A stretch of DNA of 64,000 nucleotides, from positions 49,313,321 through 49,377,320 of the forward strand of contig JALGPY010000002.1 in the NCBI GenBank assembly GCA_023055425.1, in the 5' to 3' direction. The notes beneath the pieces were generated by a model, which saw only the letters and a program-made list of their open reading frames with translations, did no database searches and was not told the origin of the DNA. The DNA comes from Linanthus parryae. Taxonomy: Eukaryota > Streptophyta > Magnoliopsida > Ericales > Polemoniaceae. Position numbers and translations under genes: made by a program. How positions within the stretch are numbered: position 1 is the first letter of the stretch; the number at the start of each line of letters is the position of its first letter. This document shows positions 46,201 to 57,218 of this stretch, piece after piece.

Positions 46201-48614
46201 ACTTCCCGCTGCCATTCATGGACCAGATGCTGGACCGGCTCGCCCATCATGCCTACTACTGTTTTTTGGACGGGTATTCCGGGTACAACCAGATTTGCAT
46301 AGCCCCGGAGGATCAGGAAAAGACGACGTTTACCTGCCCGTACGGTACGTTCGCGTTTCGGCGCATGCCGTTCGGGCTGTGTAACGCCCCTGCCACGTTT
46401 CAGAGATGTATGATGGCAATTTTTTCCGACATGATCGAGAAAAATCTGGAGGTGTTCATGGACGACTTTTCACTCTTCGGGGACAGTTTCGATGATTGCC
46501 TGTTCCATTTGGGCCAGGTTCTGATCCGATGCAAGAAGGCAAATTTGGTGCTCAATTGGGAAAAGTGTCACTTTATGGTCACCGAGGGAATCGTGCTGGG
46601 TCACAGAATTTCCAGCAAGGGACTCGAGGTGGACAGGGCTAAGATCGAGGTGATAAAGCAGCTTCCATACCCAACGAACGTAAAGGCGATCAAAAGTTTT
46701 CTGGGACATGCAGGATTTTACCGAAGATTCATCAAGGACTTTTCCAAGATCACAAAGCCACTTTGCGCGTTACTCGGAAAAGACGTACCCTTTGATTTCG
46801 ATGCAGCATGTCGGCAAGCTTTTGACCACTTGAAAGAGAAGCTGACCACAGCCCCGGTTATAACCACGCCAGATTGGTCACTCCCGTTTGAGCTGATGTG
46901 TGACGCCAGCGACTATGCAGTCGGGGCAGTTTTGGGACAGCGGAAGGATAAGGTATGCCACGTCATTTATTATGCGAGCCGGGTACTCAACGATGCCCAG
47001 CTCAACTATGGAACGACAGAAAAAGAACTGCTGGCCGTGGTGTATGCACTGGACAAATTCAGGCCCTATTTGGTCGGGTCAAAAGTTATCATTTTTACCG
47101 ACCATAGTGCTCTGAAATACCTGCTGGACAAGAAGGACGCAAAACCGAGACTGTTGAGGTGGGTACTACTGATGCAGGAATTCGATGTGGAAATCCGGGA
47201 CAAGAAGGGTGTTGAGAACGTGGTAGCGGATCACCTATCCAGACTTGAGAACGCGAAGGTGGACCCGGTGCCGATCAAGGAAAACTTCCCGGACGAGCAC
47301 ATCATGGCAGTCAAGATCGGGAGACCATGGTACTATGCCATAGCCAACTACTTGGTAACTGGCACGCTTCCCGAGGATCTCACCCCGTCGCAGCGGAAAA
47401 AGTTCATTGCCGAGAGTCGACAGTATTTCTGGGACGACCCGTACTTGTTCAAACAGGGGGCCGACAACATCCTGAGAAGGTGTATCCCGACCCACGAAGC
47501 CTGGAACGTGATCCGACACTGCCACTCATCACAGTGTGGGGGTCATTTTGGGGGAACGCGAACAGCGCATAAAATACTGCAGTCCGGTTTTTTCTGGCCG
47601 ACAATCTTCAAGGACTGTCACGACTATGTGCAGGGATGCGATAGGTGCCAGAGGACAGGAAACACGTCACACCGGGACGAGATGCCGATGACCGTGTGGC
47701 AGGAGGTAGAGCCATTTGATGTATGGGGGATCGACTTCATGGGTCCGTTCCCGTCTTCGATGGGGAATCTTTACATTCTGCTGGCAGTGGATTATGTGAC
47801 AAAGTGGATCGAGGCGATCGCGTGTCAGAAAAACGATGCAGCTACCGTTGAGCGTTTTCTGAAACGCAACGTTTTCACTCGTTTCGGGACTCCCAGGGCA
47901 ATGATCAGCGACGAGGGCTCTCACTTCATCAATCGAGTTTTTGCGAAAGTTCTGAAGCAGTACGGCGTGTCAGTTCATAAAGTCTCGTTACCTTACCACC
48001 CGCAGACGAACGGGCAAGCCGAGGTGTCGAATCGAGAGATCAAGAGCATACTCGAGAAAACAGTGAATCTCGGCCGAAAGGATTGGTCAGTCAGACTAGA
48101 CGATGCGCTTTGGGCCTACAGGACAGCTTTCAAAACACCGCTGGGAATGTCACCGTACCAGCTCGTTTTTGGGAAAGCGTGCCACTTACCAGTGGAACTG
48201 GAGCATAAGGCGTATTGGGCCATCAAACTGCTGAACTTGGACCAGAACCTAGCAGGGGATAAGAGGAAGATGGCACTGCTGGAATTGGAAGAATTCCGCA
48301 GAACGGCTTTCGAGAGCGCCAAAATTTACAAAGAGAAGACAAAGAAGTGGCATGATCACCGTATCACGCCAAAGCAGTTTAAAGAAGGCGACAAAGTGCT
48401 TCTCTACAATACCCGGATGCGGTTCTTTCCGGGGAAGCTGAGGTCTCGTTGGTCGGGACCGTTCATCATCAAGCAGATATTTGCCTGGGGGGCATTCGAG
48501 CTGGAAAATCCAAAAGACAACTCCAGTTTCAGGGTGAACGGGAACCGGATCAAGCCGTATCTCGAGACCGCCGAAGTCGTCAAAATAGACCCAGTCTATT
48601 TTGATGACCCGTAA
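43206..48614 (+). CDS. Athila-like gag-pol polyprotein
   Basis: 1802 codons from ATG 43206 to a TAA at 48612-48614, no interruption. Gag (retrotransposon gag domain about residues 118-265, with [14 protein letters not shown]), then a Pro/Gln-rich linker and a coiled-coil-like segment; no CCHC knuckle is visible. Protease near 646-660 ([12 protein letters not shown]) with the second strand [12 protein letters not shown] about 900-1150 with FMDDFSLFG. RNase H near 1228 ([13 protein letters not shown]). Integrase: HHCC ([10 protein letters not shown] to CDRCQ, about 1437-1480), then D-D-E ([25 protein letters not shown]). Domain order PR-RT-RH-INT marks Ty3/gypsy. Gag and Pol are fused in one frame. 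All catalytic residues seem present, so it could be functional. Confidence 0.95.
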   Translation: MPRLPRDLVTPLDNPEKLYTDQNRRNRESRMATNERDPPENTAAGGQERETRTPAQMARYIEELVTAGLAARSNQRTYNRSGKALVENFEVPTGGHERAIVVPEITAEHFDIKPSTIQTVQTLCPFHGRADEDPNDFIGKFEDYCNKVRYKGVEAEALMLILFPYCLYGVAKDWLESRPPRSITTWEECVADFLAKFYPASRVIQLQSEILSFRQKMGETVVDAWDRLMRLVKRCPNHGFGDAKILQVFYHALDRENADRIDREAGGNFLYHVDKEGAYDLMKQLAKEDTRLFDDRRMAARAEPAEDDRIDNLAKIVHDLVKKVYSDKKTVAAVEEPDLDTAIEELRTEDTNYVQQQWDPSRYRPGTRDHPGFRYGNPNAAVYAPGFQHRPPAQQAAPAQQAQTVPSAQQYDAQMKEIKSMFQTMESRFKHMDTLTADMQTTKTSLRALEVQVGQLAQQLTERQPGNLPSNTVNNPRAQINAISTRSGLALQDPPYPSHARAENSKEVERNLSGQDNSTIDRPQPKGSVEQDAVQNETGAETVPVSKEVPYPLRTRKRDDSKDYARFLEMFKQLQINIPFAEALAKMPTYAKFLKDILYGRRRMSDFETINLTAEVSNCVKNGLPRKRKDPGSFVIPVTLGNAYTGKALCDLGASINLMPLTIFKSLKVGEPRPTRIMLQMADRSVKQAYGVIEDILVKVGELIFPADFVILDMEAGEVPLILGRPFLATGEAMINCKSGELTMQINEEKVKFNVFKNLQLPNYYDHEDIFAIDVVDEGWENEEMDQLWEEIDSMYGEEKEKTRCEHAMRAEDWTTLHRDEDGGQKMILVPSLKEPPALELKPLPSHLRYAYIGENSTLPVIVSSRLSQEQEQKLLEVLREHKEAIAWTIADIKGISPAYCMHKIRIEEGKKPVIQPQRRLNPNMKDVVRKEVMKWLEAGIIYPISDSTWISPVQCVPKKGGITVVQNNDQEQIAQRTVTGWRICMDYRRLNDATLKDHFPLPFMDQMLDRLAHHAYYCFLDGYSGYNQICIAPEDQEKTTFTCPYGTFAFRRMPFGLCNAPATFQRCMMAIFSDMIEKNLEVFMDDFSLFGDSFDDCLFHLGQVLIRCKKANLVLNWEKCHFMVTEGIVLGHRISSKGLEVDRAKIEVIKQLPYPTNVKAIKSFLGHAGFYRRFIKDFSKITKPLCALLGKDVPFDFDAACRQAFDHLKEKLTTAPVITTPDWSLPFELMCDASDYAVGAVLGQRKDKVCHVIYYASRVLNDAQLNYGTTEKELLAVVYALDKFRPYLVGSKVIIFTDHSALKYLLDKKDAKPRLLRWVLLMQEFDVEIRDKKGVENVVADHLSRLENAKVDPVPIKENFPDEHIMAVKIGRPWYYAIANYLVTGTLPEDLTPSQRKKFIAESRQYFWDDPYLFKQGADNILRRCIPTHEAWNVIRHCHSSQCGGHFGGTRTAHKILQSGFFWPTIFKDCHDYVQGCDRCQRTGNTSHRDEMPMTVWQEVEPFDVWGIDFMGPFPSSMGNLYILLAVDYVTKWIEAIACQKNDAATVERFLKRNVFTRFGTPRAMISDEGSHFINRVFAKVLKQYGVSVHKVSLPYHPQTNGQAEVSNREIKSILEKTVNLGRKDWSVRLDDALWAYRTAFKTPLGMSPYQLVFGKACHLPVELEHKAYWAIKLLNLDQNLAGDKRKMALLELEEFRRTAFESAKIYKEKTKKWHDHRITPKQFKEGDKVLLYNTRMRFFPGKLRSRWSGPFIIKQIFAWGAFELENPKDNSSFRVNGNRIKPYLETAEVVKIDPVYFDDP

Positions 48615-49755
48615 GAGGTAACAAGGTCGGGCCGTCGACCGTAAATCACAAGGCGCTGTTTGGGAGGCAACCCAAAATTTATCGTTTATTTAGTTAGTCT
48701 TATTACTTATTACGTTAGTGTGTCAGTTCTGAATTTTCGAGAGAGGCGAGATGAGCGGGTTTTTAACGTTGAATTTGAAAGTGTGCAGAAACAGAATCAT
48801 CCAAAACAGCCAAGATCAGGGAAGCAGGGGGAGAGAGGAACATTGAAAAAAAAAAAAAAAAAAAAAAAATTTGCATTTTTGCCCTCGGGCTGCGTATATA
48901 CGCAGCCCCTGCGTATATACGCAACCCGTGGGCAAGGTTGAAATTTTTTTCGTTTTTTTTGGTTGATTTCTGGTTGGGTATATACGCAGTACTGCGTATA
49001 TACGTAAACAGGAAGAAAAAGAAAAAAAAAAATTTTGAAAATTTTTCAAAACCCCGGGGCTAATTTGGTCATTTCGACCAAATTAGGTCATATGCAAGGG
49101 GGGGGGGGGGGGGGGGGGGGACGGGTTGCCACCATTGTTGGCACCTCCCTTTCTCTCTCTACCTCCATTTGCTCTCACTTGAAGAACACATTTTTTGACT
49201 CGGACCTCCAAATCAAATTCCGGGCACATTTCTGGAATCCTCTCGTCGCAAGGAGCAAGATTCATCCATCCAAATCCAGAAACAAGTGAAAATCGAGAGA
49301 GCAAGTTCCATCAAAAAGTGAGGTGTTCTTGAAGAAAAGTGCAGATTCGGAGGTGTTAAAGCAAGAACTTGCAAAATCCGTAGAAGGGAACGTGAACGAG
49401 GAGATCGAGGGCTTCGATTTGTTGGGGTCGGAATTCAATTCCGGGCAGTTGACTTTTCCGGCGACTTTTCCGGCGACCACCGGCGGTTTTCCGGCGACTT
49501 TCCGGGCAGAATCTCCGGTCTTCACCCCTGTTTAGGGAAGGTCGAAATTCTCATCCCTCGCTTTATTTTCCGTTTTGGCACGGCCCGTAGCCGGGCCCGT
49601 TATTTTTTCGGTAATTTTGCATTTGGAGCGGCACTTGCCGTGTGGACCTCTGGTAGATCTTAGGTGGACTACCTATTGCGACACACTATTTTTTGTGCAC
49701 GTTTCACGTTTTGCTCTATTTCCCGAGTAGGCACGTTTTTCGAGATTAGGCTGTT
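48615..49755 (+). other. Spacer between gag-pol and ORF2, with palindrome pairs and a G run
   Basis: 1.14 kb without a supported ORF. It holds an A run (about 48846-48869), palindromes at 48891-49006, a 22-bp G run (49099-49120) and a (T/C)CCGGCGAC-type short repeat near 49455-49505. It could be the promoter or leader region for ORF2 expression; unproven. Confidence 0.6.
48891..49006. repeat. Two palindrome pairs upstream of ORF2
   Basis: Pair 1: perfect TGCGTATATACGCA at 48891-48904 and 48910-48923. Pair 2: variants TGGGTATATACGCA (48975-48988) and TGCGTATATACGTA (48993-49006). The inner parts of pair 2 join as one 26-bp perfect palindrome (48978-49003). Confidence 0.93.
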
Positions 49756-51591
49756 ATGGAGTTTCATGTGCCTCTCTTAGACCATAACCGTGATGACATC
49801 CCTACAGATTATGAGCCGGAAGAGCTCACCCCTTTGCTATTTGACAGTTTTAGGTTCGTTAGCCATCAAGCCCAATTTTACTTTATGACGGCGACCAAAA
49901 TGACTCATAGCATTCCCGTAGACTACAAGTTTGAGGTCGACCATACTTACATGCCGCCAGAGATGGCCGCCTATGCGAGTCGACCGGACATTTTCGGGAC
50001 GTCCCTAGCGGGGTTCCCGGAATTGTCCGATACTGACTTGGTGCGTGAGTTCTACGCGAACCTCATGTGCAGGGGGGAGGGGGAAGCCAATGGGGATGTC
50101 CGTTGGGTCTATATGAGGCGTACGTTTATTTTGCTCACGGCGGATACCATCCGCCAAGCGTATCAGATTCCGATGCGCCACATCTCGTGCTCATATGCCG
50201 AGTGTGCTGACTACCCGCCGAGCGATGCTGAGCTGTTGCGGGTTGTGACTGGGGGGCACCCGGGTGCCCATTTCGAGAGAGAGGGGCCAGGCGAGATAGG
50301 CAAGAAATTGCATTCTCGTTTTGTTACCGGCCCGCCACGGTGGTGGGCCGCCTGGGTAGTAAACAGGGTTGTAGGTATTAAACACTTCACCTACCTTGAC
50401 TTCGAGTATGTACTCTTAGTCTATTGCCTTGTGCTGGGACGAGACGTGGACATTCCTCGTCGTATTTGGGTGTATATGATGGAGCGGAACTGCACCGGTA
50501 GCAAGAAGGGATTGGGGTACGCCAACCTCATTGCCAAACTTGCACGGGATTACGAGGTTTCGATGCCAGATTTACAGGGTGACTTAGCACCTCCTTTGCT
50601 CCGGCCTTATAGGAAGCTTATTAGTCGTCACCCGGGCCCGCCACCTCCAGTTGTTGACCTCGATGAGGATGATGACTTTATGGAGGAGGACCCGGCACCT
50701 GCCCCTGCCCCTGCCCCTAGGAGGCGATCGACTCAGGAGCGACCAGTCAGTCGCCAGGCATCGGCCGGACTCCGGCGATGCCGTACTTCTCGAGAGAGCG
50801 AGCGCCACGAGTCGAGTAGGCAGGGGACTGAGAGGAATGCCCAGCCTCAGCCTGCCCATGAGAGAGAGAGCCCGGCCCCGCGGGCCAACCCGGCCCCACG
50901 AGCTAGACCGGCCCCGCCCCGTAGACTGCCCAGAGTGGATGAGAGATTTGAGGGCTGTCGGGGTGGACGCAAGTCCATTGGAGAGAAGGTGTTAGAGGGA
51001 GTGGGCAAGATCTGGAGAGCGGTGACGCATGTCCGCCGGACTCAGCGGAAGGTCACCAAGGACACCCAGGCTGCCCTTGCGAGTATTCGAGAGGAGCAGC
51101 GGGATGCGGCTCGGCACGCAGGCCGAGACCCGCCACTCCCGCTGTATTTTCCACCCACCTACTCCAGTAGCTTTACCGAGGGATGGTCGGATGACGGGGA
51201 CTCTAGCGAGTACACGTCTGCTCCGCCACCCCCGACCCAGCCACCACCACCGACTCAGCCATCACCGCCACCTGCCAGACAGGAGAGACGGCAGCCTGGG
51301 ACACGATCCCGGCAGCCTACGGGTCGTCAGGCTGGGACCCGTACCCGACAGACTGGGACCCGTACCCAGCAGACTGGGGCCTGTTCTCACCAGCAGTCCA
51401 GTGGCAGGACGACTTTGCGGTCCCAGCCACCTAGCAGTTGGACTGAATCCGAGTCGCAGTCCTCGGATTACCGGCCCCGTACACGGGCACGACAGCCGGT
51501 TTTCAGGACTGATTCTGAGAGCAGCTCACCGGGTAGCATTTCCGGTACGTCCGAGACCGGGTCAGACCCGACATTTTTTCCGGACGAGTGA
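49756..51591 (+). CDS. ORF2 of the Athila-like element (611 codons, function unknown)
   Basis: ATG 49756 to TGA 51589-51591 on the same strand as gag-pol. Residues 1-295 look globular (DTDLVREFYANL, WAAWVVNRVVGIKHF, VLGRDVDIPRRIWVYMM). An acidic patch (DLDEDDDFMEED, about 298-310) and an Ala-Pro run follow, then a long Arg/Pro/Ser/Gln-rich tail with PPPPTQP and RQ(T/A)GTRT repeats. Athila elements carry an additional ORF here, often called env-like. I see no signal peptide or convincing membrane segment, so an envelope role is not supported. The similarity to plant 'putative transposon protein' families is remembered, not tested. No stop inside, so it is probably under selection or very young. 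Confidence 0.8.
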   Translation: MEFHVPLLDHNRDDIPTDYEPEELTPLLFDSFRFVSHQAQFYFMTATKMTHSIPVDYKFEVDHTYMPPEMAAYASRPDIFGTSLAGFPELSDTDLVREFYANLMCRGEGEANGDVRWVYMRRTFILLTADTIRQAYQIPMRHISCSYAECADYPPSDAELLRVVTGGHPGAHFEREGPGEIGKKLHSRFVTGPPRWWAAWVVNRVVGIKHFTYLDFEYVLLVYCLVLGRDVDIPRRIWVYMMERNCTGSKKGLGYANLIAKLARDYEVSMPDLQGDLAPPLLRPYRKLISRHPGPPPPVVDLDEDDDFMEEDPAPAPAPAPRRRSTQERPVSRQASAGLRRCRTSRESERHESSRQGTERNAQPQPAHERESPAPRANPAPRARPAPPRRLPRVDERFEGCRGGRKSIGEKVLEGVGKIWRAVTHVRRTQRKVTKDTQAALASIREEQRDAARHAGRDPPLPLYFPPTYSSSFTEGWSDDGDSSEYTSAPPPPTQPPPPTQPSPPPARQERRQPGTRSRQPTGRQAGTRTRQTGTRTQQTGACSHQQSSGRTTLRSQPPSSWTESESQSSDYRPRTRARQPVFRTDSESSSPGSISGTSETGSDPTFFPDE

Positions 51592-53533
51592 GTGCCATGA
51601 GGGCATGCCACCTCTTAGTGGGGGGGGTGGTAGTCGTGTCTGCATTAACCCGGTCTGCACGTTTTTTCGTATTTATTTTTATTTTAATTTTTATTTTTTG
51701 AGTCAGCATATTTTCTTTATTTGAGTCAACCCACCATAATCATTCTAGCCATGCATTGTATATAATTTAATAAAAAAAAAAAAAAAATTGAAAAATTGAA
51801 AAATTAAAAATTTTTTATGCTGCTGGTTGGGTATATACGCAGGACCTGCGTATATACGCAAACAGCAAGTATAAATTATTTTTCAGAAAAAAAAGTTTAA
51901 AACCAGAAAATTTTGAGAAAGGGCAATTGAGATAACGAAAACAGTGAAGAAATTGAGTTTGAATCCTTTGAAAGAAAAGAAAACTTGCACCGAGGTATAG
52001 TAGATAGGTGAGAGCCAGTGACCTTTGGAATCCGCAAGTAGTTATCGACTGAGCGAAAAATCCGACTAGTTGCTACACCGCCGTCACATAGGTAGTCGAC
52101 AACCCGCCCACGGGCGCCGTCACGGTCATCGCATTTTTCGGTGGAGTGACTGGCTATCAAGGGACCTCACGTCCTGTTTCTTACCCCTAGGTCCAATTAG
52201 ACAACCCGTTTGAAGCCATCTACCCTCTTCTTTCGTAGCCACTTTAGCCTAGGCAGCCTTCTTTGAGACCTCATCAGTCGATAGTTGGCCATTCTACGTG
52301 TTATGACGGAGGGAGTGAGTAGGGGACAGGTTTTAGATAGGGGAGCTTCATGAGATATCAGTTTTGGACAGTTTCAGTTTTGACACGTTTTTCGAGGGAA
52401 GGACAGGGTGAGTGAGAGGCGACAGTGCATTAATTTGCGGAGGTGGATCACTTCACTACATAGTGACCACAGGAGGAGTTAGTCGCGTGCGAGCATCTTT
52501 CGCACAAACCGGGGTTCCGGGGGGTTGTAGGGTCAATTGGTGGTTGTGCCGTTTTTCTACATCTTTGGTGATGAGGAGGTTCGGTGGGACTGCACGGTAT
52601 TATTTCGACTACAGGATCAGCGCTTCAGGATTAGTGTGGGGGTACTTCACATGAGGACATTTTACGTACCCCACGACAGAGATTTATTTTCACTCACTCA
52701 GCTTTAGTCAGTTTAGCATTGTTGATATTCGTGTGCGTATGTATATATAGTTGTGAAAAAAAATATAGAAAAAAAAAGAAGAAAAAAAAAGAAGAAAAAG
52801 AAAAAGAAAAGAAAAATTATTATGATCTAATTTTTAGTTTGTTTTGTGTTTTTGTTGTTTAAATAAAAAGCTGAGTGAGTGGCACAATTTTCGAGACGTT
52901 TTGCACCGCTTCACATTTGTGGCCGCGAGCACGGCAGAGACACACCGGGGGACAGGAGAATTGGGAAAGCAGGAACTTAGGTGTTTCGGGCAGTTTTTCG
53001 GGATCTCGGTGAGGGGTGTGAGTTTGGTAAATTGTGAGAATGTCATAACATGTAGGATTAGGCCGTACCTTGATACATATATTTATCCTACCTGTTTAGA
53101 CATAGATCCTTTCGGAAACAGCTCGGATGGTAAGTTAGCTAGGGATTTGCTCAGTTTGATAACCAAAGTAATAGTACTTCGGTTCAGTGCTTAAATCCAC
53201 CATATAAATCTGTTCAGACTTACCGATCGCTTGCAGGGAAGTAAATTCTGAAAAGCATGAGATCACGAGGACACACTGTTTCTGTTTTTGAGGTTGCCCG
53301 ATCTCGCAAAAAAAAAAAAAAAAAAAATATTTTTGTCACTAGTCTGTTTTGAGTCGTTTGAGTCTGTGTATATTCTATCTGCGTCAGTTTTTCTATCGAG
53401 TCGTCCGGTTGAAAGGTTCGGGTCGAAAGTGTATGCAACGGTAGGGTATGTGCAGAGTCAGTCACGAGGATAGAACTGCAGGCTAGAGTTGGCGGGATTG
53501 CTCGGGACGAGCAATGTTTAGTGCGGGGGTATT
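51592..53533 (+). other. 3' non-coding region of the Athila-like element
   Basis: 1.94 kb with no supported ORF. It has A-rich tracts (about 51772-51787, 52758-52815, 53309-53327), one palindrome pair (51828-51860) and ends with a GCGGGGGTATT purine tract before the 3' LTR. Confidence 0.6.
51828..51860. repeat. Palindrome pair downstream of ORF2
   Basis: TGGGTATATACGCA (51828-51841) and TGCGTATATACGCA (51847-51860). Together they form 13-base inverted arms (51831-51843, 51845-51857) with a single-base spacer. An A/T-rich run lies just upstream, as for the pairs before ORF2. Confidence 0.93.
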
Positions 53534-55132
53534 TGATAACGCCCAATTAGGGGTTTGTAGCCTGATTTCACGAGTATTTGTGCCGAAATTAGCGGTTTCT
53601 GCCGGAAAATGCCTTAGAATGCCCCGGGAATCTAGAACGAGACGTTTTATTCATACTTGCTGGATTTCTGCTTATTTCTGCTCATTTCTTGCTATATTTG
53701 GATATGATCGCGGGTATTCGTTCGTGTTGCCTTTTCAGGAACAGGTTCAGGAGGTGCATCGGGAAGCGTGCCGGGACCCAGCCGGGACCGTCTCGGGAAA
53801 CGTGCACAAGACCGGGACACGACGGAAACACGGAAGAGCAGAAGAGCACCGAAGAGGCAAGCCGGGAGCATCAGGAAGAAGAGTGGGACCCAGGGGACCA
53901 GTCCTGGCCCACCAGAGGACCAAGTGGGCCCCACATACCCCACGGCCTGCGTATATACGCAGGCCCTGCGTATATACGCAGCACCTGCGTATATACGCAG
54001 GCAGAGGGGATGTGGGGGGAGCTTGGTTGGGCCCTGGTTGCGTATATACGCAGCCCCTGCGTATATACGCAGCCAGTTTGACTTTTGGTCAAAGACGGTG
54101 GACCGATGGCATATTCCGTAATTTCGAGCACGAGCGTTTTCAGGAAGCAGCACTATTTAAAGACTCGTCCAGACTCGTTTTGAGGATACACGGAGACATA
54201 GCACAATTCACAGCACACCCGAAGGACAAGTCGGAGCATTCACGGAGAGCACGAAAGCGCGATTCGAGATTCGAAGACTTAGTTTGATTTCGTTCTCTCT
54301 CTTTATATTCAGAAACTGCGTTTTGTATTATGTCTAGTCGTAGCTAAACTTTTCACCTAGGTTCTCGGTGAACCTAGGGTTTCGTACTCAGATTTTATGA
54401 TTACTACGTTTATGGATTCATGATGATTGTCTTAATTCAGCAAGTTGTATCTGTTATTCTGGTTTGATTATTATCGTATATGCATGATAGGATTGATCAC
54501 CCAGGATTGCTATAGACCCGAGCTTGTAGGTGAAGACGTCAAGTTAGGGTTAGGAAGAAAAACCGGGATTTAGTACCTTACCCTGATAGACCGACCAGAG
54601 AAAGGGAGATAGGGCTAGCATTGAAAAACGTGAGACCAACTGTTAGAGAATTTGTCCCGGGCCATTCGGACAGGTTAGAAACCCTAACAGGATTAGATCG
54701 AGACTGCAGACTTAGGCAGCTTAACAAGAATCCGAAAGTCTGCAGGATCGGGATTACGTGTGGAATCTGAAAAGTCACTGCACAACTGGTACGTTGCACA
54801 GATACCGAAACTGCTGAGTGTTTTCATAAACGAACGTAAAACTGAAATCTGTAGAAACCCTAGGGGATCCTGGAGCCTAGTCTTCATCTATTATCGTTAC
54901 AACAAAATCAGCTTATTTCAGAAAACGTCACAAAAATATTTACGTTTTAAATTATGTTTTTAGTTTAGTCACTATAATCACAACTTACTCCTCCTGGTTA
55001 CTACTCTTGGGAAACCGAAACTGACAACTTGAGTAAACCCGAACAGTCCTCGTGGGAACGATAATCCGAGTCTAATTGCACCCGGTACTACGAGATTCGT
55101 ACACTTGCGATAGCACGTTAGTTTGCGCATCA
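53534..55132 (+). repeat. Athila-like 3' LTR
   Basis: 1599 bp, nearly identical to 41457-43059. Palindromes at 53948-53961, 53967-53980, 53986-53999, 54039-54052 and 54058-54071. TATA-like box at 54154. Followed by GAACC. Confidence 0.95.
53944..54071. repeat. Palindrome array in the 3' LTR (five copies)
   Basis: Same five TGCGTATATACGCA units and spacing as in the 5' LTR (offset 12,073). In a genomic RNA these would lie in the 3' U3. Confidence 0.95.
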
Positions 55133-55676
55133 GAACCCTCCTAAGAAACTCTCTGCCATGGTTGCTGCCAATACTCAAAACCCCTATTCACCAAATCAAT
55201 ACCCTTCTGATTTCTGGTTATCTGATACGGTGCCTTAAGCCACATGACATCTGATATCAAGAATCTCTCTCTCTCTTTGAACCTTATCAAGGCTCATATT
55301 AAGTTGTTGTGGGTAATGGTCATACTCTTCCTATCACTGGAATTGGTACTGCTTATATCCCTACCTCTTAACATTATTTCACTCTTTCAAATACTTTACA
55401 TGTTCCAAATTTATCAACAAACTTACTCTCTGTTCATCAAATGTGTAAACATAACAACTGCAAATTTTTTTTTGGACTCTGATTCCTTTTCCACTCAGGT
55501 CAAGGATTCGGGGAATATTATGTATCAAGGTGTTAGTCAAGATGGTTTTTATCCCATTTACACTTCTACTACACACATTGGTCCTACTACCGTTCATACT
55601 ACTGCTGCATATTTGGGAAAGAAGATTACCTCTACACTTTGGCATTCCAGGCTTGGCAACCCTACTGATGAAATTT
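55133..55676 (+). pseudogene. Copia A protease and pre-integrase remnant
   Basis: Resumes copia A after the gypsy insertion: protease-like FWLSDT, then an in-frame stop and several frameshifts, then pre-integrase AYLGKKITSTLWHSRLGNPT (55605-55664). The last ~58 bases are repeated in inverted orientation at 56775-56834. Confidence 0.75.
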
Positions 55677-56834
55677 TAAAATCCAGTTGTTGCAGCTCGC
55701 TCTTGTGCTGCTTCTGGTGCCATGCTGGAGCTGGTGAAGATGGGAGATAAAGGCATATGTTCTTTATGTATCTGTTCATGTGAAGTGTCTCCCTGATCCA
55801 CACCAGTTGGTTGCAGCACAGAAGCAGCATGAGGGCTAGAGCTTTAGGTCCATTATGTGCATTTCCATATCCAGGTGAACGGAAGATCACGGGGGGCATA
55901 GCATGAGAAGTCAGAAGTGGTTGGGTGAGGAGCATCTGCAGCAGAAACAATATTAGTAACAGAGTAAGGGAAGACAAATTCATCAAAGATCACATCTCTA
56001 GTAATGTAAAACTTTTGTGAGGTTTTATGAAAGCACAAATAACCTTTGTAATTGGCGCATAACCAAGGAACACACATTGTTTTTTTAGATCTAATTTAGA
56101 TGATGTGTAGGGTCTTAAACATGGATAGCAAGCACAACCAAATATTTTCAGATGAGTGTATGTGGGTTTCTTTTTGAACAAGAGTTCCAAGGTGATTTGT
56201 AATTTGTTGTTTTAGAAGGCATGAGATTGATGAGATAAAATGCAGCAGAAAAAGCATGAAACCAAAAATATTTTGGTAAAGAAGCTTGTTGCATTAAAGC
56301 TACAGCAGTGTCAACTAAATGTCTATGTATTCTCTCAAATTGCCATTTTGTTGTGGTGTGTGTGGACATGATTTTTCATGAGTAATTCCATGTTGTGCAA
56401 GAAAAGATTGAAACACATAAAATATATATTCACCTCCTCCATCATTACTGAGAATTTTAATGGAGGAGCCAAAAAAAATTTCAACTTGAAGTTTGAATAC
56501 TCGAACACATTGGTCAAATCATATTTGTGACATAAAGGAAAATCCAGGTAAATCTAGAAAAATTATCAATGAACAACACATAATATATGTAACCATTGTA
56601 CCTTTTAACACTAGAGGGACCCCACACATCACTATGAATCAAATGTAAAGGATCATGAGACTTAGATAAGGATGATTTAAATGCAAGTGTAGACATTTTT
56701 CTAGCTAAACAAAACTGACAAGTAGAAGGATAGTGTTTATCAGAAGCAGAAACAGTAACTATCTTATGCAATATATCATCAGTAGGGTTGCCAAGCCTGG
56801 AATGCCAAAGTGTAGAGGTAATCTTCTTTCCCAA
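55677..56834 (-). pseudogene. Inverted integrase segment of copia A
   Basis: Copia integrase reads on the minus strand, against the rest of copia A. From 56834 down: LWHSRLGNPTDDIL, the CQFCLARK zinc half, HSDVWGP (first catalytic Asp), then frameshifted E-region (FERIHRHLVDTAVAL), SLPKYFWFHAFSAAFYLIN, and LKIFGCACYPCLRPY with FLGYAP. It begins with a copy of the sequence that ends the plus-strand part, so the inversion has duplicated ends. Multiple frameshifts. Confidence 0.8.
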
Positions 56835-57218
56835 GAATTTGCCAAGTCAGAAACGCCTGACTTCCTTCTTTCCCAGAAGCAAGTCAGACATTTTAAAAAA
56901 GAAAACTTTTGGCTATGCAGCTACAGCTGCTTCTGGTATTTTTGATCCCTCACTCAAGCTAAATGCGACCAATACTTGTGACAACTTGGCAAATTCTTCT
57001 CTCTCCGGTACGGCTCCCTCAATCTCCATTACTGCATCTGATCCTACTTGTTTTTCCAAGGATAAGAAATACTCAATACTCACAGTGGCAACAAGTTATG
57101 ACTGATGAGTTTCTTAGCCGCACACAACAAAATACATGGACTTTGGTTCCAAAACCTAAAAATTCCAACAAGGGTTTCAGAAAATGGTATATAGAATCAA
57201 ATATAACCCTGATGGTAA
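56835..57218 (+). pseudogene. Copia A linker and start of reverse transcriptase
   Basis: Plus-strand again: Ser/Thr-rich linker, then an RT N-terminal block (MTDEFLSRTQQNTWTLVPKP), frameshifted, cut at 57218 within the region reading NPDGN by an LTR that begins TGCAACACCCC. Confidence 0.72.

Larger units (their letters stand above)
41457..55132 (+). mobile_element. Athila-like Ty3/gypsy retrotransposon, young and intact
   Basis: 13,676 bp with TSD GAACC at 41452-41456 and 55133-55137. LTRs are 1603 and 1599 bp and start TGATAACGCCC. By eye they differ only by a 4-bp indel near the start and one substitution near the end, so insertion is very recent. PBS matches tRNA-Asp. An 1802-codon gag-pol is uninterrupted, and a second ORF of 611 codons lies between pol and the 3' LTR, as in Athila-clade elements. 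Protease has DLGA in place of D(S/T)GA. Sixteen copies of a TGCGTATATACGCA palindrome (or close variants) are spread over the LTRs and both internal non-coding regions. Confidence 0.95.

Noticed and set aside
49756..51591. Calling ORF2 an envelope gene
   Set aside because: No signal peptide, no convincing membrane helix and no furin-like context; only its position matches env-like ORFs.
41871..54071. CRISPR-like array
   Set aside because: The repeats are 14-bp palindromes with 2-50 bp gaps in a plant retrotransposon, with no unique-spacer structure and no cas genes.
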